In this document: positions 31,101-42,963 of the stretch, piece after piece
How the letters are laid out: the number at the start of each line of letters is the position of its first letter
Position numbering within the stretch: position 1 is the first letter of the stretch
DNA from: Botryosphaeria dothidea
Taxonomy: Eukaryota > Ascomycota > Dothideomycetes > Botryosphaeriales > Botryosphaeriaceae
Reading direction: 5' to 3'
Assembly: GCA_011503125.2 (NCBI GenBank)
Contig: WWBZ02000082.1
Coordinates: 2,232,001 to 2,296,000 of the forward strand
DNA: 64,000 nt
Position numbers and translations under genes: made by a program
The notes under the pieces: generated by a model
Seen by the model: only the letters and a program-made list of their open reading frames with translations
What the model was told of the DNA's origin: nothing
The model's database searches: none

Positions 31101-34100
31101 AAGCGGCATCAACAGGCGGGCTAGATTCTGAGTTCTCTGCGAGAGGCTGACTGCTCTCAGTAGAACCATCGCCATCAGCAGGTTCCTCAGGGTTCTTGGA
31201 GCTGTCATCAGCCGGCGCATTCGCAGCTCCTTCATCAGCAGCGGCTTCTGTCTTGTCCTCGCCTTCTGGCGGCGATGATTCCTCGGCGGTAGGAGCGGCA
31301 GCGCCCGGCTCAGGGTTGAGGTTGTCTCCCGAACCCTTCTCCTCGTCTTGCTTAGCTTCTTGACCTTCCGGAGACTCATTTGCAGGAGGTGTAGGCGTTT
31401 GAGTTTCAGCAGAATCCTCGGTGTTCGTAGGTGTCTCTCCTTTGCCTTCCTCAGGAGCATCTTTGGGCTGGTCATCACCTGCGGAAGCCTCGGGAGATTC
31501 AGGCCCTTCCTTTTCTGCGGTGGGCTCGGCGGGCTCGGCCTCCTTATCATCCTTGGCTTCTTCGCCGTCAGGTTGTAGGCCGGTCTCCTCGGTGGGGGCT
31601 TTTTCGGCATCATCCCCTTCTGGTTTGCCCTCAGGTTCCTCCTTAACTGGCTCGTCCTTAGGTTCTTGACTCTCTCCGGTCTGGGCAGCTTCAGACTTGT
31701 CGCCTTCAGGCTGAGCTTGTTCGGGATCTTTTTCTTCCTTCTGATCCTGCTCTGCTGGTTTCACGTCGGAGCTGTCTTCTGCGGCCTTATCGCCGTCCTC
31801 GCCGCTTCCGGCGTCAGCAGCCGCGGCCGGCTCCTCGCTGAACATCAAGGTCAGTTTTGCTCTATTTCAAAGAAATGGGGGCTTTCTAAGTTTTTACCTT
31901 TCTCCTCTTTTCTCCTCCTTTGCTTCGTTTTCCTCCGTCTTGCCTTCCTGCGGCTGATCTCCCTCAGCCTGTTCTGGCACAGGCTGGCCTTCTTCCGTCT
32001 TGGTTTCATCGGGGGCAGTCGAATCTTCCGAAGGGTTAGAAGCCTCTGCCTTCTCCGTGCTATCATCCTTTCCAGCCTCTGGGGCCTCGCCATCTTCCTT
32101 AGAGGTCTCTTCTGGGCCGGCCTTTGCTTCAGCACCGGCCTCGCCAGAAGAATCTGCCGTGTTCTCGGACGATTCAGGAGCCGCGCCCTCTCCCAGCTTC
32201 TCCGCCTCCTCTTCGATCTTCTTCGCTGTTTCCTCCTTCTCCTTCGCGGCAGCCTCTTCTGCTTCCTTTGCTGTGGCTGCAGCTGCGGCTGCGGCCTCAG
32301 CCTCTTCCTTTTCTTTCTTCTCCCTCTCCTCTGCCTCTTTCCGCTCTTTCTCTTCCCTCATGACTTCCTCCATGATGCGTCTGTCCGAATCCGTGTACTG
32401 CTCCTCCTCGGGTTCTTCGGATTTCTCAAGTTCCACGGGCTCCTCGGGCCCCACTGGTGGTGCCTTTTCCTCCTCGGTGGGCTTCGGGTCCTCGGAAGCG
32501 GCTCCGTCCTCGGGCTTCTTCTCCTCTTCAGCCTTATCGCTAGACTCCTCCTTCGTTTCCGTCTCAGTCGTTTCAACGGCAGTTTCGGGGGCAGCGGCTT
32601 CTTCTGCAGGAGCCGGCGGATCTTGAGCAGGCTCGGACCCAGGAGCATCACCCTCAGGCTTATCACCTTCAGGTTTGTCGCCCTCAGGTGTATCGTCCTT
32701 GGTTCCTTCATCCTTAGGGCTCTCCCCACCTGCGGCATCTGCGTCCGGATTTTCTTGACCGGAGCCTTCTTCACTGGCCTTGGCCACTTCAGGAGCACTC
32801 TTCACTTCCTCTCCGTCGTCAGCCTCCTTGGCAGGCTCAGCTGGAGGATTTTCAGCGCCTCCTGCTTCAGGGGCCGCTTCATCTTCGCTCTCTTCTTCAC
32901 TGGACTCATCGTCGTCGTCATCATCTTCCTCCTCCTCAGAGCTCGCCTCATCTTCAGCCGGCGCGCCTTTCTCAGTTGGAGGTTCCTCAGGAGGAGCAGC
33001 ATTCTCGTCGGGACTCGCCTCAGCAGCGCCTTCAGATGCGGCGTCCGCTGGTTTCTCACTCGCAAGCACCAGATCGTCATCACCCAACTTCTCGTCAAGC
33101 TTCGCGTCCTCGACGCTCGCAGACTCCTCAGCAGCCAGAGCCTCGGCAGACTTTTCTTCAAGTGCCGCAGCCAGAGCGTCGTCAGTAAGAGCCAGAGCAT
33201 CGTCACCTGCGGACGCTTTCTCCTCTTCCTTAGCCTCTTCTTTCTCCCCCGACTTACCGTCATCATTCGCGTTCTTAGACTCAGCCTCACCGCTCGCTGC
33301 CTCGGCGGGTGGACTGCTTTCCTCCCCCTCGGGCTTCGGGTCGTCGGCTTCAGCAGGCTCTGTTTCCTTTGGCGCTTCGTCGGGCTTCTCTGCAGGAGTC
33401 TCGTCGGCGGCGGGGGCGGCGTCGTCCTTATTCTCATCGCCCGCCTCGCCATCGGCGGCTCCCTCCTCCGCTGGAGCAGGTGTCTCGCCTTCTCCGCCCT
33501 CGGTAGTCGCAGCGGGCTCGTCACTGCAAGCTTTCCGTTAATATGTGATATCCTTAAGAGGTTTCATGATGTGCAAACGGTACACTCACCCGCTCGCCTC
33601 CTTATCATCCCCACCACCCTCGCCCGCTTCCGCGGGCTTCTCTGGCGCCGCATTATCCGCAGCTCCGCCGTCTGTCGGTGGATCCGGCGCCTCGGGCGGA
33701 GGGGGGCCATCCTTCGACGCATCGTCTTTCTGATCCGGCTCCACGGGCTCGAAGTCCTCGTGCTCGCCATCACCCGTCCCGCCACCGCCGTCCGCGGGAG
33801 GAGGGTTGAGAGCAGCCGGCGGGGGCGCATTGTCGCCTTCAGGGGGCGGTGCACTCGTCTCGGCGGCGTCTGCTGGAGGGCTAGGTTCCTCATCCTTTCA
33901 CGAAGTGAGTAAGTACGCGATACGCTGAGGAGTAACACGAAGTACACACCTCTGCCGCTTCCTCTTGGCCTACCTCCGCGGTCGGTGGCTCGGAGGCTGG
34001 AGGAGGTGTAGTCTCCTCAGCGCCTTTCTCGTCGCCTGTTGGCTCTGGAGCCGGTGGAGGAGGGACGTCTTCGACAGCGCCCGCCCCATCAGCTTCCTCC

Positions 34101-36317
34101 GCCTTCTGATCTTCAGCGGGCTCCGTCGCCGGGGCGCTGTCCGCCGCTTCATCAGGCGGGGGATCACTGCTGGGCGCCTCGTCACCTTTGCCCTCGTCAG
34201 CTGCCGGCGCTTCCTCTTTCTTCTCCTCATCTTTGGCCTCTGCAAGTTCCGGATCTGCGGGCGCCGCGGCCGCTTCCGCGTCTGGCGTGTCGGCTTCAGG
34301 AGCTGGGTCTGCGGCGCCGTCACCTTCGTTTGGCGGTTCTGGAGCTGGGTCTGGTGGGGCTTCGTTGCTTTCGTTCGCTTCAGGGGCGTCGGCCGGTGGT
34401 GGGGGATCCGGGGGAGAGTCAGCGGTTTCGTTCTCGGCTGGTGAAGTGTCAGTTGGCGCCTCTGGAGCTTCTGCGGGTGTAGTTTCACTGTTTTCAGGCG
34501 GGGGTGGTTCATCGCCCGCAGGCGGTGGATCTGGGGCTGCTGGAGGGGGCTCGTTGGATTCATCGGGCGGCGGCGCGTCGCCTGGGAAATTTCAAAGCAT
34601 CAGTGTACACGAATCACCACAAAGTAGGACATTCTTTGGAATTTGTGATGGCAATTCGCCTTTTCAACGAATTGAGAGACAGATTATTTATACATACCCG
34701 AGCTTTCTGGCGCATCTGCAGCTTCAACGGAGTCCGGCTCGGGAGCATTTTCCGCAGGAGGATCACCAGACTCGACTGGGGGCGGATCGGGCACTTCAGG
34801 CGGCGGATCGGCATCTGCAGCTAGGGCTTCCTCGCTCGGAGCCTCAGGCTCTGGTGGTGGCGGAGGGGCCTCGCTGGTTGGCTCAGCATCGGCAGGGGGT
34901 TCAGACGTGGCGCCAACATCAACGACGACATCCGCATCATCACCAACTCCCTCACCACCAACATCCACGACCACGACTGCGTCGTCTTCTTCCTTACTTT
35001 CCTCACCCTTCTTCTCATCTTTCTTACCTTTCTTCGCTTTCTTCGTGGTGACGCTCTTCATTCGTGCCTCGAGCTTCTTCTTCGCCTCCTCTTTCCTCTT
35101 CGCCTCAGCCTCCTGCCTCTTTTTCTTCTTCTCGGCCTCTCTCTCCTTCTGCCGCTCGATCGCCTTGGCTTGCTCCGCCTTAGCCTTCCTATCGGCCTCG
35201 GCCTTGGCCTTCGCCTTCTTCTCCTGCTCCAGGCGTTTCTCCTCCCTCTTCTTCCGCTCGAGTTCCGCCTTCTCCTTCTTCGTCGGGCCCTCGTGCAGCC
35301 GCACCAGCGGCGGCGGCTGCATCGTCTTGATGGCGACCGGCGGCGGCTTCCACCCCCTCGCCTTCTTCGCGTTCAGCGGGCCGCCGCTCTTTGGATCACG
35401 TAAGCCTTCTGGAAAATGCACGCTCTTGTCGCTGAGCACGGGGGAAACGGGTGGGTGAGGAGGTGGAACTACCGTGAATGATTCATCATCGCCAGGCGGG
35501 GGTCCCGGGATCATTGGCGGCGGGGGCGGGGGCACGAGGTCGTCTCCGGCGAAAGGCGCTCCTGGAGGAGGTGGCGGAGGCGGAGGCCCGTCGATGATCA
35601 CCCCGCCCTCGTCGTCGAAGCCGCCGGGTGGCCCTGGTGCAGGCGGCGGAGGCGGCGGGGCCGGGATGTCGACGATGGGCAGCTCGCCGGGAATGGCGGC
35701 CGGCGCCGGCGGCGCGGACGGTTCCGGTGCTGCCATGGGATGATGGTGGTCATCGTTCTGCGAGGAGAGAGAGGCATCGTCAGCGGAGTAGACGGTGGAA
35801 GTGGCGGATCGGCCGTCGAGATTGGCGCGAATGCTGCTACTTGCATCTGTTCATCTGGTGGTTAGTGGGTGCTCGGGCTTGGCGTGGCGCGAGGTCAGTC
35901 GAGGTGCGTACATTCATTGTCATCATCATATTCATCGTCGTACTCCTCATATTCTTCGTCATCGTAATCCGCATATTGTTCTATAGGCTGGCCAGTCAAG
36001 GCATGCTGTTGACGGCCCGGGTTGTAGTTCTGCAATGTGGTTGCATTGGGATTTGCCCAATTTGAAAACGAGATCTGACTCCAGGCGTAGCGGACCAATG
36101 GGCGCTGCTGCGGCGGCTCGGCCATTGGGTAATGGCGCTGCGGCGGTGGTGGAGGGCTGAAGCCCTCGTACACACCAGGAGGAGGCGGAGGAGGAGCCGG
36201 AGCGGCGGGAGGGAAAGGGTGGTGGAAGTAGTCGTCCTCCCAGTCGGATTCTGAGCGAGACAGGGTCTTAGGTCATCGCAGGTCACTCATGATCGGGAGC
36301 AGAAGAGCATTACCCAT
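28117..36317 (-). CDS. giant Glu/Pro/Ala-rich intrinsically disordered protein, about 2,591 residues
   Basis: Seven exons in transcript order: 36317-36314, 36250-35912, 35846-34698, 34581-33950, 33894-33590, 33523-31898, 31837-28117. They total 7,776 nt and splice in one frame with GT..AG introns. The first coding exon is only ATGG. The N terminus is Pro-rich and acidic (MESDWEDDYFHHPFPP) and includes a Tyr/Asp/Glu block. Charged helices follow near residues 302-377 (Lys/Glu), 1190-1256 (Glu/Ala/Lys) and 2148-2248 (Arg/Glu). Between them lies an acidic Glu/Pro/Ala/Asp sea with EEPAA-type repeats (about 1862-2015). The last 500 residues are basic, Ser/Arg rich, and end GGGLFSPFKKLLKT. There are no membrane segments or enzymatic motifs. 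Such architecture suits a tether or scaffold, as in Woronin-body leashins or septal-pore proteins, but I see no specific homology to them. Existing annotations may split it into several genes. Confidence 0.75.
29925..30310 (-). repeat. degenerate minisatellite coding EEPAA-type repeats
   Basis: Within the last exon of the giant gene, imperfect units combine GCTGCCGCAGAAGA-like blocks (minus strand) in lengths of about 15-33 bp. They encode alternating EEPAAAEE, EEPPAAVEE and EEAPTAAEE. Unit lengths are multiples of three, so copy-number change would keep the frame. Confidence 0.7.
32650..32694 (-). repeat. three 15-bp tandem units coding PEGDK
   Basis: Three consecutive 15-bp units (32650-32664, 32665-32679, 32680-32694), differing only at a few positions, encode PEGDKPEGDKPEGD in exon 6 of the giant gene. 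Confidence 0.7.
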
Positions 36318-39088
36318 GGCGGATATATGAGACGCCGTCAGGCGCTAGTTGGGCATTGAGGCGGACGTGTGGAGAAGGTTGAAGAGCGATTGAGATTTTA
36401 GTGGCTACGGACAGGGAGCGCTGGCTGGCGCATCAGGTACCGGAAGGCGGACAGCAGGGTTATCGTGGCTCGACTGTAGGGCTTGTCGCCAGGCCACCGG
36501 CAGACAGGAAGAAGTGAGGAATTGGTCAGTCCGAGGGATGTTGGAATGGCATTGGAGTAGCGGATGGAGAAGGCGAGAGAAAAAGACCAAAGGTGATGGA
36601 GTGTGGGGAAGCGGTGGTGCACGACAGATGCACGCAGCCGCGGCGGGCCTCGTGGGCGATGGCAGCGGCATGCAGTGCATCAGAGTTGAGCAATCGGAGC
36701 GAGATGAAGTCAGTCGGCGGCGGCCGGGGAGCACTGGAGCCACGTCTGCGGCGGTTCTATCTGCTGCCATTGAGGGCGATGAGTGAGCACGGCCATGGGC
36801 TGGGAGACGCGGGCGATTGTCCGCTGCTGCAGTCCATCTCGTACAGAGTTACGGGCATATGCAGGCCAGGGCAGCCGGCGGCGTCAATTGGGCGGCGGGT
36901 GGGCGACGTTGGGACGCGGCTTTGCAGAGCTGCTGCTGGATGCTGCTGGCCGGCCCGCGGCGTCTAGGCGGCGCAACTGCAGCAGTCGTCACCCATCCGG
37001 CGACAGCGTGCGCGAGTAAGCGGGCAGCAGGTGGCGGGCAGGCGTGGGGTGCGAGGGTACGAGGCGAGGGCTGGGCTGGGATGAGGTGACGGGCATGTGG
37101 TTGGGTTGACGTGTCGCGCCTCACTGCTCTCTCAATCCGCGCCGGCCCGCGTGTGGGATTTCCGCCGACTTGCGACATCGCTCACATCCTCCGCACCGAT
37201 CGCCCGAACAAAGCCCACCCATGCGTGGAACGTTGCCGCTGGTGTCACATGTCGCTTGCAGCCTGACCAGGCAATCGGAGGCCTCCACGACCACCTCCTA
37301 CTCTGGCCGGATTGCCGAATTGAGAGGCCGCCGTCGCAAGTTGATCGCTGATGGATTCGCTGCGGCTACAGGCCGGCATGCCACCTTCTCACCTGCTGGC
37401 CTGCACGTCAGCGCATGAGTTCACGATGTCTTCGGACACGTTGCACAAGATGCAGGTCGCGCCAGAAATATGTTCGAGCATGCATCGTCACATTGCTTCC
37501 TTATCTGCGCCTCACCAATCACCGCGCCGCACTCGCCTACTCCATCTCCTCTCAGTGCTACACCATCGCTCACTCTTGCGTCGTGCTCAACGTTCAACGT
37601 AAAGCTTTTCCCATCGTGCTCTTTCGCCCTCCCGCTCCCTTCATTTATGGCTAATCGAGGTAGCACGTACATACACGCTACCTGCTTGCATAAAGACTGC
37701 TACTAATGGCCCCACGCTTGACGGCCACGTTGGACTTGCAGCTTCTAGATTGGAACCACGGGCGCACGAGTAGTCTGAACCTCGATCTGCCCTCCGAACG
37801 ACTGAGAGATTTGACGTTGGCAATCCAGCCAATGACGTCCAGTCACGTGAGAGACATGCCTCTCCGTACGGGATGTATGTACTTTCATTTTGATACCTTC
37901 ACTGGAAGCATCGCGGAGGAGTGTCTGAGAAGTCGAATCACACGCGGCCTGGAGGTTCTGGGAAGATCCTCAACCTTAAAACCGGTCAAGCTGCAAGACC
38001 CTCTGCGCGGGTTACTCGGCCGCGCTCCTTACTTCACGGGATGAAAGGTTGCGCAAAGCTAGCACGAGAGCGTTGGATTATGCTCCGCATTGAAATCATG
38101 CGTGCTCGCCTCGTCCTCGGTCGCGGATTCGTGGATGACTGTCAGCCAAAGTCCGGTTGAGGTTGGCCACGACTTTCCCTTTTTCGTCGCGGCTTCTCTG
38201 TTTTGCGAAACATTCGTGCATGAGCATGGCCAAGACACTGCAAACAGTGCGTTCAAGAAATCGGTGCCAGCGATCAGCGCTCTCATCCAGAGCCTTGGGC
38301 TCGAAATCTGCAGCAAGACATTTCGAGATTCGATTGAACGTCGCTGGAGATTACTGCCGCAGAATACGGAGTATCGGAGTCTCGCAGATTCCGGATTTAG
38401 CGGGCCTAACAGAGTATAGCATGAGGCTGCGAGATGCGTCGTCAATCTGGCCAATAGCCGAGCCCGGGGATCCACAGTCAGCAGCTTAATCAGAAGCATA
38501 ATTATTCACCACCATGGAACAACTTCGCTCCGTCGTTCTATACGGACGAATGCGCAGTAGTCGCTTCGATCAGTAATGGAGAAACAGGTGGGTGTGTTCG
38601 TGTAGGCAATATCCGGGAAAACACCTCGGCTCATGAGTCGCGCGGCGGACGTTGACCCTGTCGGTCCGGCGTTGACACTGTCTCCGCGTCGCCTTGACAT
38701 CACTCTCTCGGCCTAATCTGCCCCTCCAGGCCCCTCCACCACCCTTCGCCCCGGCTGCCTTTCCATTCTCGTTCGCATTGCCCCTCAATTTGTCAGCCGC
38801 GATGGCGTCCGGCTGCCCTATTCCTCGACTTTCTCACCATCCCAAAGACGGCTGAGTACCGCCGAATACCACTTCTGAATGGACCCCTCCGAGCACTGCC
38901 CTATACATCGTCTCACTAGCTCACCTTGGTAAGCAAGTGGATGCACTTGGGTTTTACGGCCGGTGCTACCATGAAGCTCCAAGATCCGGTTTAAATGCTC
39001 CTTCCCATCCATACCAAACCTCTCTCCTCCACCGCCGTTCCACAACTTCCAATTGCTACCTCCACCTCAACCACGAGAGACCGCAAAA
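36318..39088. other. 2.8 kb upstream of the giant gene and the MDR reductase
   Basis: Divergent intergenic region. It is GC-rich near 36.6-37.1 kb with frequent CTGCTG-type triplets, then mixed. Many 80-150 codon frames occur on both strands, none with domains or consistent splice logic. It may include long 5' UTRs. Confidence 0.4.
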
Positions 39089-40196
39089 ATGTCCGCTCCT
39101 ACCACGACTCGCCAATGGGTGCTCAACAAGCAGATCACCGGAGAGCCCGTCATTGACGGCCCCGATGCGACCTTCTCCATCAAGACCGTCGATCTCCCTG
39201 CGCTCAAGGATGGCCAAGTCCTCCTCCGCACGAAGTTCCTTTCCAACGACCCCGCCCAACGCGGGTGGATCTCGCCCATCGAGTCGCCGGACCGTCTATA
39301 CGTGCCTCCCGTCAAGGCTGGTGAAACTATGCGCGCCGGCGTCATCGCCGAAGTCATAGAATCGAAGGCCGACTCGCTGCCGAAGGGTACGCTCGTCCAG
39401 GCTTATACCGGTTGGACCGAGTACGCTGTCCAGGACGCTACCGGTCTGCAGCCCCTTCAGAATATCCCTGGCGTTTCGCCGACGCACTTCCTGGGCGCAC
39501 TCGGCTTGACTGGTTTGACGGCATACTACGGCACAAAGATCATTGCGGAGGCCAAGCCGGACGACGTTGTTATCGTGAGCGGTGCGGCGGGTGCTACAGG
39601 AAGCATGGTTGTCCAGGTGCGAAATCCACCCAGTCCTATTCATTAGAGGCATATCTAATCCAGCCGAACAGATTGCGAAGAAGCTCATCGGCTGCAAGAC
39701 CGTCATCGGTATTGCCGGCGGTGACGCTAAGTGCCAATGGGTCAAGAGCCTTGGTGCGGACATCTGCCTGAACTACAAGTCGCCTACTTTCAAGCAGGAC
39801 CTCATCGACGCCACCCCCAAGTACGCTAATGTTTATTTCGACAACGTTGGTGGTGAGATTCTCGACCTCGTGCTGTCCCGTATGGCGCTGGAAGGTCGCG
39901 TCGCCATCTGCGGTGCTATCTCCGGCTACAACGGCACTTCTGGTCAGCTGCTGAAGAACTGGTTCGACGTCATCTCCATGAGACTGCAGCTCAAGGGCTT
40001 TATCGTCCTTGACTGGGTCAAGCAGGGCAAAGCGAAGGAGAGCATCGCCGAGATCGCGACCGCGGCGAAGGAGGGTAAGATCAAGATCACCGACGAGGGC
40101 GAGACTGTTGTTTCCACCTCATTCGACGAGATCCCCAAGACCTGGGTGAAGCTGTTTGAAGGTTCCAACACCGGAAAGCTGGTAACCAAGTTGTAG
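39089..40196 (+). CDS. zinc-free MDR oxidoreductase (2-alkenal / prostaglandin reductase type)
   Basis: Two exons (39089-39616, 39672-40196) give 350 residues. The medium-chain dehydrogenase fold is evident: a GroES-like N-terminal half (VLLRTKFLSNDPAQRGWI), then LGLTGLTAYYG and the NADPH-binding SGAAGATGSMVVQ, split from IAKKLIGCKTVIGIAGG by the intron. NVYFDNVGGEILDLVLSRM and VAICGAISGYN are hallmarks of the leukotriene B4 12-hydroxydehydrogenase / prostaglandin reductase branch. The zinc-ligand cysteines of alcohol dehydrogenases are absent. These enzymes reduce the C=C bond of alpha,beta-unsaturated aldehydes and ketones with NADPH and detoxify lipid-peroxidation products, in the cytosol. 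The intron is 55 bp and sits exactly after the glycine-rich loop. Confidence 0.92.
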
Positions 40197-41508
40197 AGGA
40201 AAGGGCAAACAAAAAAAAAGGTTGAGGGGGGTGCTTGGGTACGGCCGTTTGCAAAGGGGCAAGATGGTCAGTGAGTCTCGCTCGCGACACGCCCCAAGGG
40301 ACAGTGCGCCCTCGGCGTCGCGATATCCAAAATTGCGGTGCGTAAAGCATCCTTCGTTTGAGGTATTCTTAGGAGCACACGACGGCCTGAGACACGGAGT
40401 TGGGCTATCGCCAATCGAACTTTTTTCGCACTGTCTGGCATGCGTCCTCTTTTCTCGAAGTCCGAGACTGTACATGGCAAGCGACGCTCGGCCGCTTAAT
40501 TATCCTTTGTGATGATCAAATTCGCTGGCGAAGCTCGTGCGTCTTCCTTTCCATTTCTCTTGCCGGCCGGATTCTGGCGGGCTTCATGCTGCGTGTGACC
40601 GTGACGAACTGTCCCTGGATCCCAACTGTCCAACCAGCGCTGGCAGAGTACAGGCGAGTGCCCGCATGTCACGAAAATTTTCGCTGCCTTTCCAGACATC
40701 AATAAAGGGCAGTTTTGCAGGGCAAGAATGACTGGCCAATGCTGATCCGCCAGCGGATGATCGACCTCAACGGTCCGACGCGGATGCCTTCCAGCGCCCG
40801 TACCCGCGGACCAGGCTTCAACTCATAAAAAAAGCAAACGCATCTTAAGACATGGCCAGCGCTGACTCCCATAAAACCCGCGCCATCTGCTCCCGCCCGC
40901 CTTCCCGCGGGCCTTTGTTGTCATGAACGTAGCAGCAGCAGCAGCAGCCAGCCCTGCCCGGATCTCTCCCACCTGACACGGCTCTCGCAGGTCGAGCCCA
41001 AACGCTTCCCTGACAACACCCATAAGCGCAGCGATTACTCCGCTCCGCCCGCCAACGGGAATTCTTCAATCCACCTTTTGCTCCCCTGCTGCCTGGTATG
41101 CACGACTCGGACTGCCCCATCTCTGCTTAGGCAAACAAAAAACTGACAATGATGCTCTCAGACTCAACACCAGCACAGCCCGTTCAGCGGAGAGATCGAC
41201 AGGCTGCAACTGCGTGACAACACTGCTCGTCCGGGCCTCAACTCGCATAAAGAGCCAGCGTCGCCGACAAGCTCTGGAGCTTCCTGACGGCCCTCAATCG
41301 TACATTCACCGAAGCATCGCCCAACCACCTCGCGACGGTCGAAGACCCCCCGCGGAGTCCCTGAAAGCACACGATCGCCAGACGAGACCCCGCTCTTTGA
41401 GTGATCAGGACCGCTCCGGCAACATCCAGTCGACACGCACCCTCCAGGCGGCACTTTCGACAATCGCAATTCGCTGCGACCGGAAGCAACCGACAAGAAA
41501 CATCGACA
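40197..41508. other. intergenic, no supported gene
   Basis: 3' flank of the reductase, which begins with an A run and a G-rich tract, and upstream region of a mini-gene. A short CAG trinucleotide run (five units, near 40933-40948) is the only simple repeat. The 245-codon minus-strand frame (41164-41901) lies across the mini-gene and looks like its shadow. Confidence 0.4.
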
Positions 41509-41721
41509 ATGTGTAAAGAGTTCGAGAAGATCCACACCTGCCGCCATTACGGCGCCAAGCGCCTCGAGATGTGCGAGCCCATCCGCGCAAGACGCGGCTT
41601 CTGCCTCGGCGTGGCCGAGTTCTACGAGCGCGTCGGCGAGAAGTGTCCCAGCTGCCAGCGCGCCGAGGGATGGGTGTTGGAGGGGGCAGGAAAGGCGGCT
41701 GTTGCTGCCATCGCCAAGTGA
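41509..41721 (+). CDS. mini-protein with C-x8-C-x-H-x8-C motif (family copy 1)
   Basis: Single exon, 70 residues, starting MCKEFEKIHTCRHYG in a good context (CGACAATG). The cysteines and histidine are spaced C2-x8-C11-x-H13-x8-C22-x9-C32, followed by KCPSC. This looks like one or two small zinc-binding knuckles. The C-terminal tail (GAGKAAVAAIAK) is Ala-rich. There is no signal peptide. The same MC-x8-C-x-H-x8-C frame occurs in the mini-gene at 46826 and a looser version at 42963, suggesting local duplication. I know such short MC...CGH proteins as common but uncharacterised in ascomycetes. Zinc binding and any role in protein or nucleic-acid contact are inference. Confidence 0.6.
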   Translation: MCKEFEKIHTCRHYGAKRLEMCEPIRARRGFCLGVAEFYERVGEKCPSCQRAEGWVLEGAGKAAVAAIAK

Positions 41722-42633
41722 GAGCGAGAGAGGGGCTCTCCCTCCGTCTGCTTGGGTTCGAAGCGAGATAAAACTCCCTTCCGACCATGCGGCCACTCTC
41801 ATCCCGTTTCTTCCCGTCCTCGCTCTGGGTCTCCAAAGTCTCGACCCGGCTGGCTCCGCAAATCCGGCCCCCACATATGGGCCCGCTCTCTCTTTTGCCA
41901 CTGCTACAGCTTCAGGATGGTCCGATAAAGAGGGGCTCGAGTGGGTCCGGATCTTCCTTTTCCTTCTCTCGCGTCTTGCTTTTTTTCCTTTTCGTACTTC
42001 GCGACCTCATGATACTAGATTGGGACGGATGCTCTCATTACTTTCTTCTTTCTGATATTGTCGTTGGGAAAAATTTGTATGATACCCCTTGGCGTGGAGT
42101 ACGGGACTTTCCTATGTTTTCACTTGTCTGTTTCATTGCTGTGTCTCCAAAGTGTTTCGTCTTTCTACTTCTCTTCGCTTCATCGATGACGAAACGATAG
42201 TTACATTAGTTCCTTTTTTTCCTCTAACTTCTCTTCTATTCTACTATTTGTTGACGGCTGACTTTTTCATCTCCATTTACATCACCATCTCCTTTGGATA
42301 TAGCGATAGCGTTGCGTCTCATTTTGCTTAGCCAAAAAGTCATCTCGATCTCCTTCGCTCTCTCATCAAAACATTCCCAAGCTGCTCATGCCATGCTGTG
42401 ACTCTCGTAACGTGATCGAGTCGGAGCACTCTTCACGGTGGATACCGGTCAATGCTCTGTCCAATCTGTTGAGGTCACACTATGACCATGATCGGCATGC
42501 CTTAGGCCAATTAAGGGATTTGCCTCTTCACTTCACTGCCGGCCTGCTGTTGGTACGTCACATATCAGGTTCAAAGCTCGCACCTTTAGTCCATGCCACA
42601 GAATCAACAGTCTCATGAAGCAATCAATTATTG
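41722..42633. other. T-rich 3' flank and spacer
   Basis: Strongly pyrimidine/T-rich from about 41950 to 42260, compatible with a long 3' UTR of the preceding mini-gene. No coding sequence supported. Confidence 0.4.
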
Positions 42634-42963
42634 TCATTCAGCAGCAGCCCCACACCCCAGGCCGCGCTCGGGTATCAACACATCTCCACAGCATTGCAGA
42701 ATCCTAGGCGTCAGATCCCGCCGATCACCTGGTCCGCAAAGAAGAAGGCCCCTTTTACATGCCCTCCTGCCTGTTCGACGCGCCGCCGGGCACGGCGTCG
42801 AGTACCGGCTCACGTGCATGTACGGCGGGTTCGAGGCGTGGCTACCCGTCGACGAGCATTCGCGCCGCGAGTACGTGTTGTGGCCGCAGTGACCGTACTG
42901 GCTGATGTAGCCGTGGCAGTTGCTGTTGCTGTTTCTGTTGGAGTTGGAGTTGGAGCTGGGCAT
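42634..42963 (-). CDS. mini-protein with CGH motif and Asn/Ser-rich head (family copy 2)
   Basis: One open frame, 109 residues from the ATG at 42963 (context AGAAAAATGCC). The head is an Asn/Ser repeat (PSSNSNSNRNSNSN) written by AACTCC-type DNA repeats. It is followed by CHGYISQYGHCGHNTYSRRE and a further C, then MHVSRYSTPCPAARR. The Cys/His spacing is C16-x9-C26-x-H28-x6-C35. This resembles the two single-exon relatives at 41509 and 46826, especially the Y-x-x-CGH-x(n)-RR-x-C block. The C-terminal third is Arg/Cys/Leu rich and may be read past a true stop or an unrecognised intron. It lies opposite in orientation to copy 1. Function unknown. Confidence 0.45.
   Translation of the reverse strand: MPSSNSNSNRNSNSNCHGYISQYGHCGHNTYSRRECSSTGSHASNPPYMHVSRYSTPCPAARRTGRRACKRGLLLCGPGDRRDLTPRILQCCGDVLIPERGLGCGAAAE

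Noticed and set aside
31666..33912. A 748-codon plus-strand open frame rich in Leu, Phe and Arg, looking like a membrane protein
   Set aside because: It is the antisense of the Glu/Ala/Pro-rich exons of the giant gene; GAG/GAA and GCx codons read backwards give Leu/Phe/Arg/Cys. It runs across the predicted introns and has no family signature.
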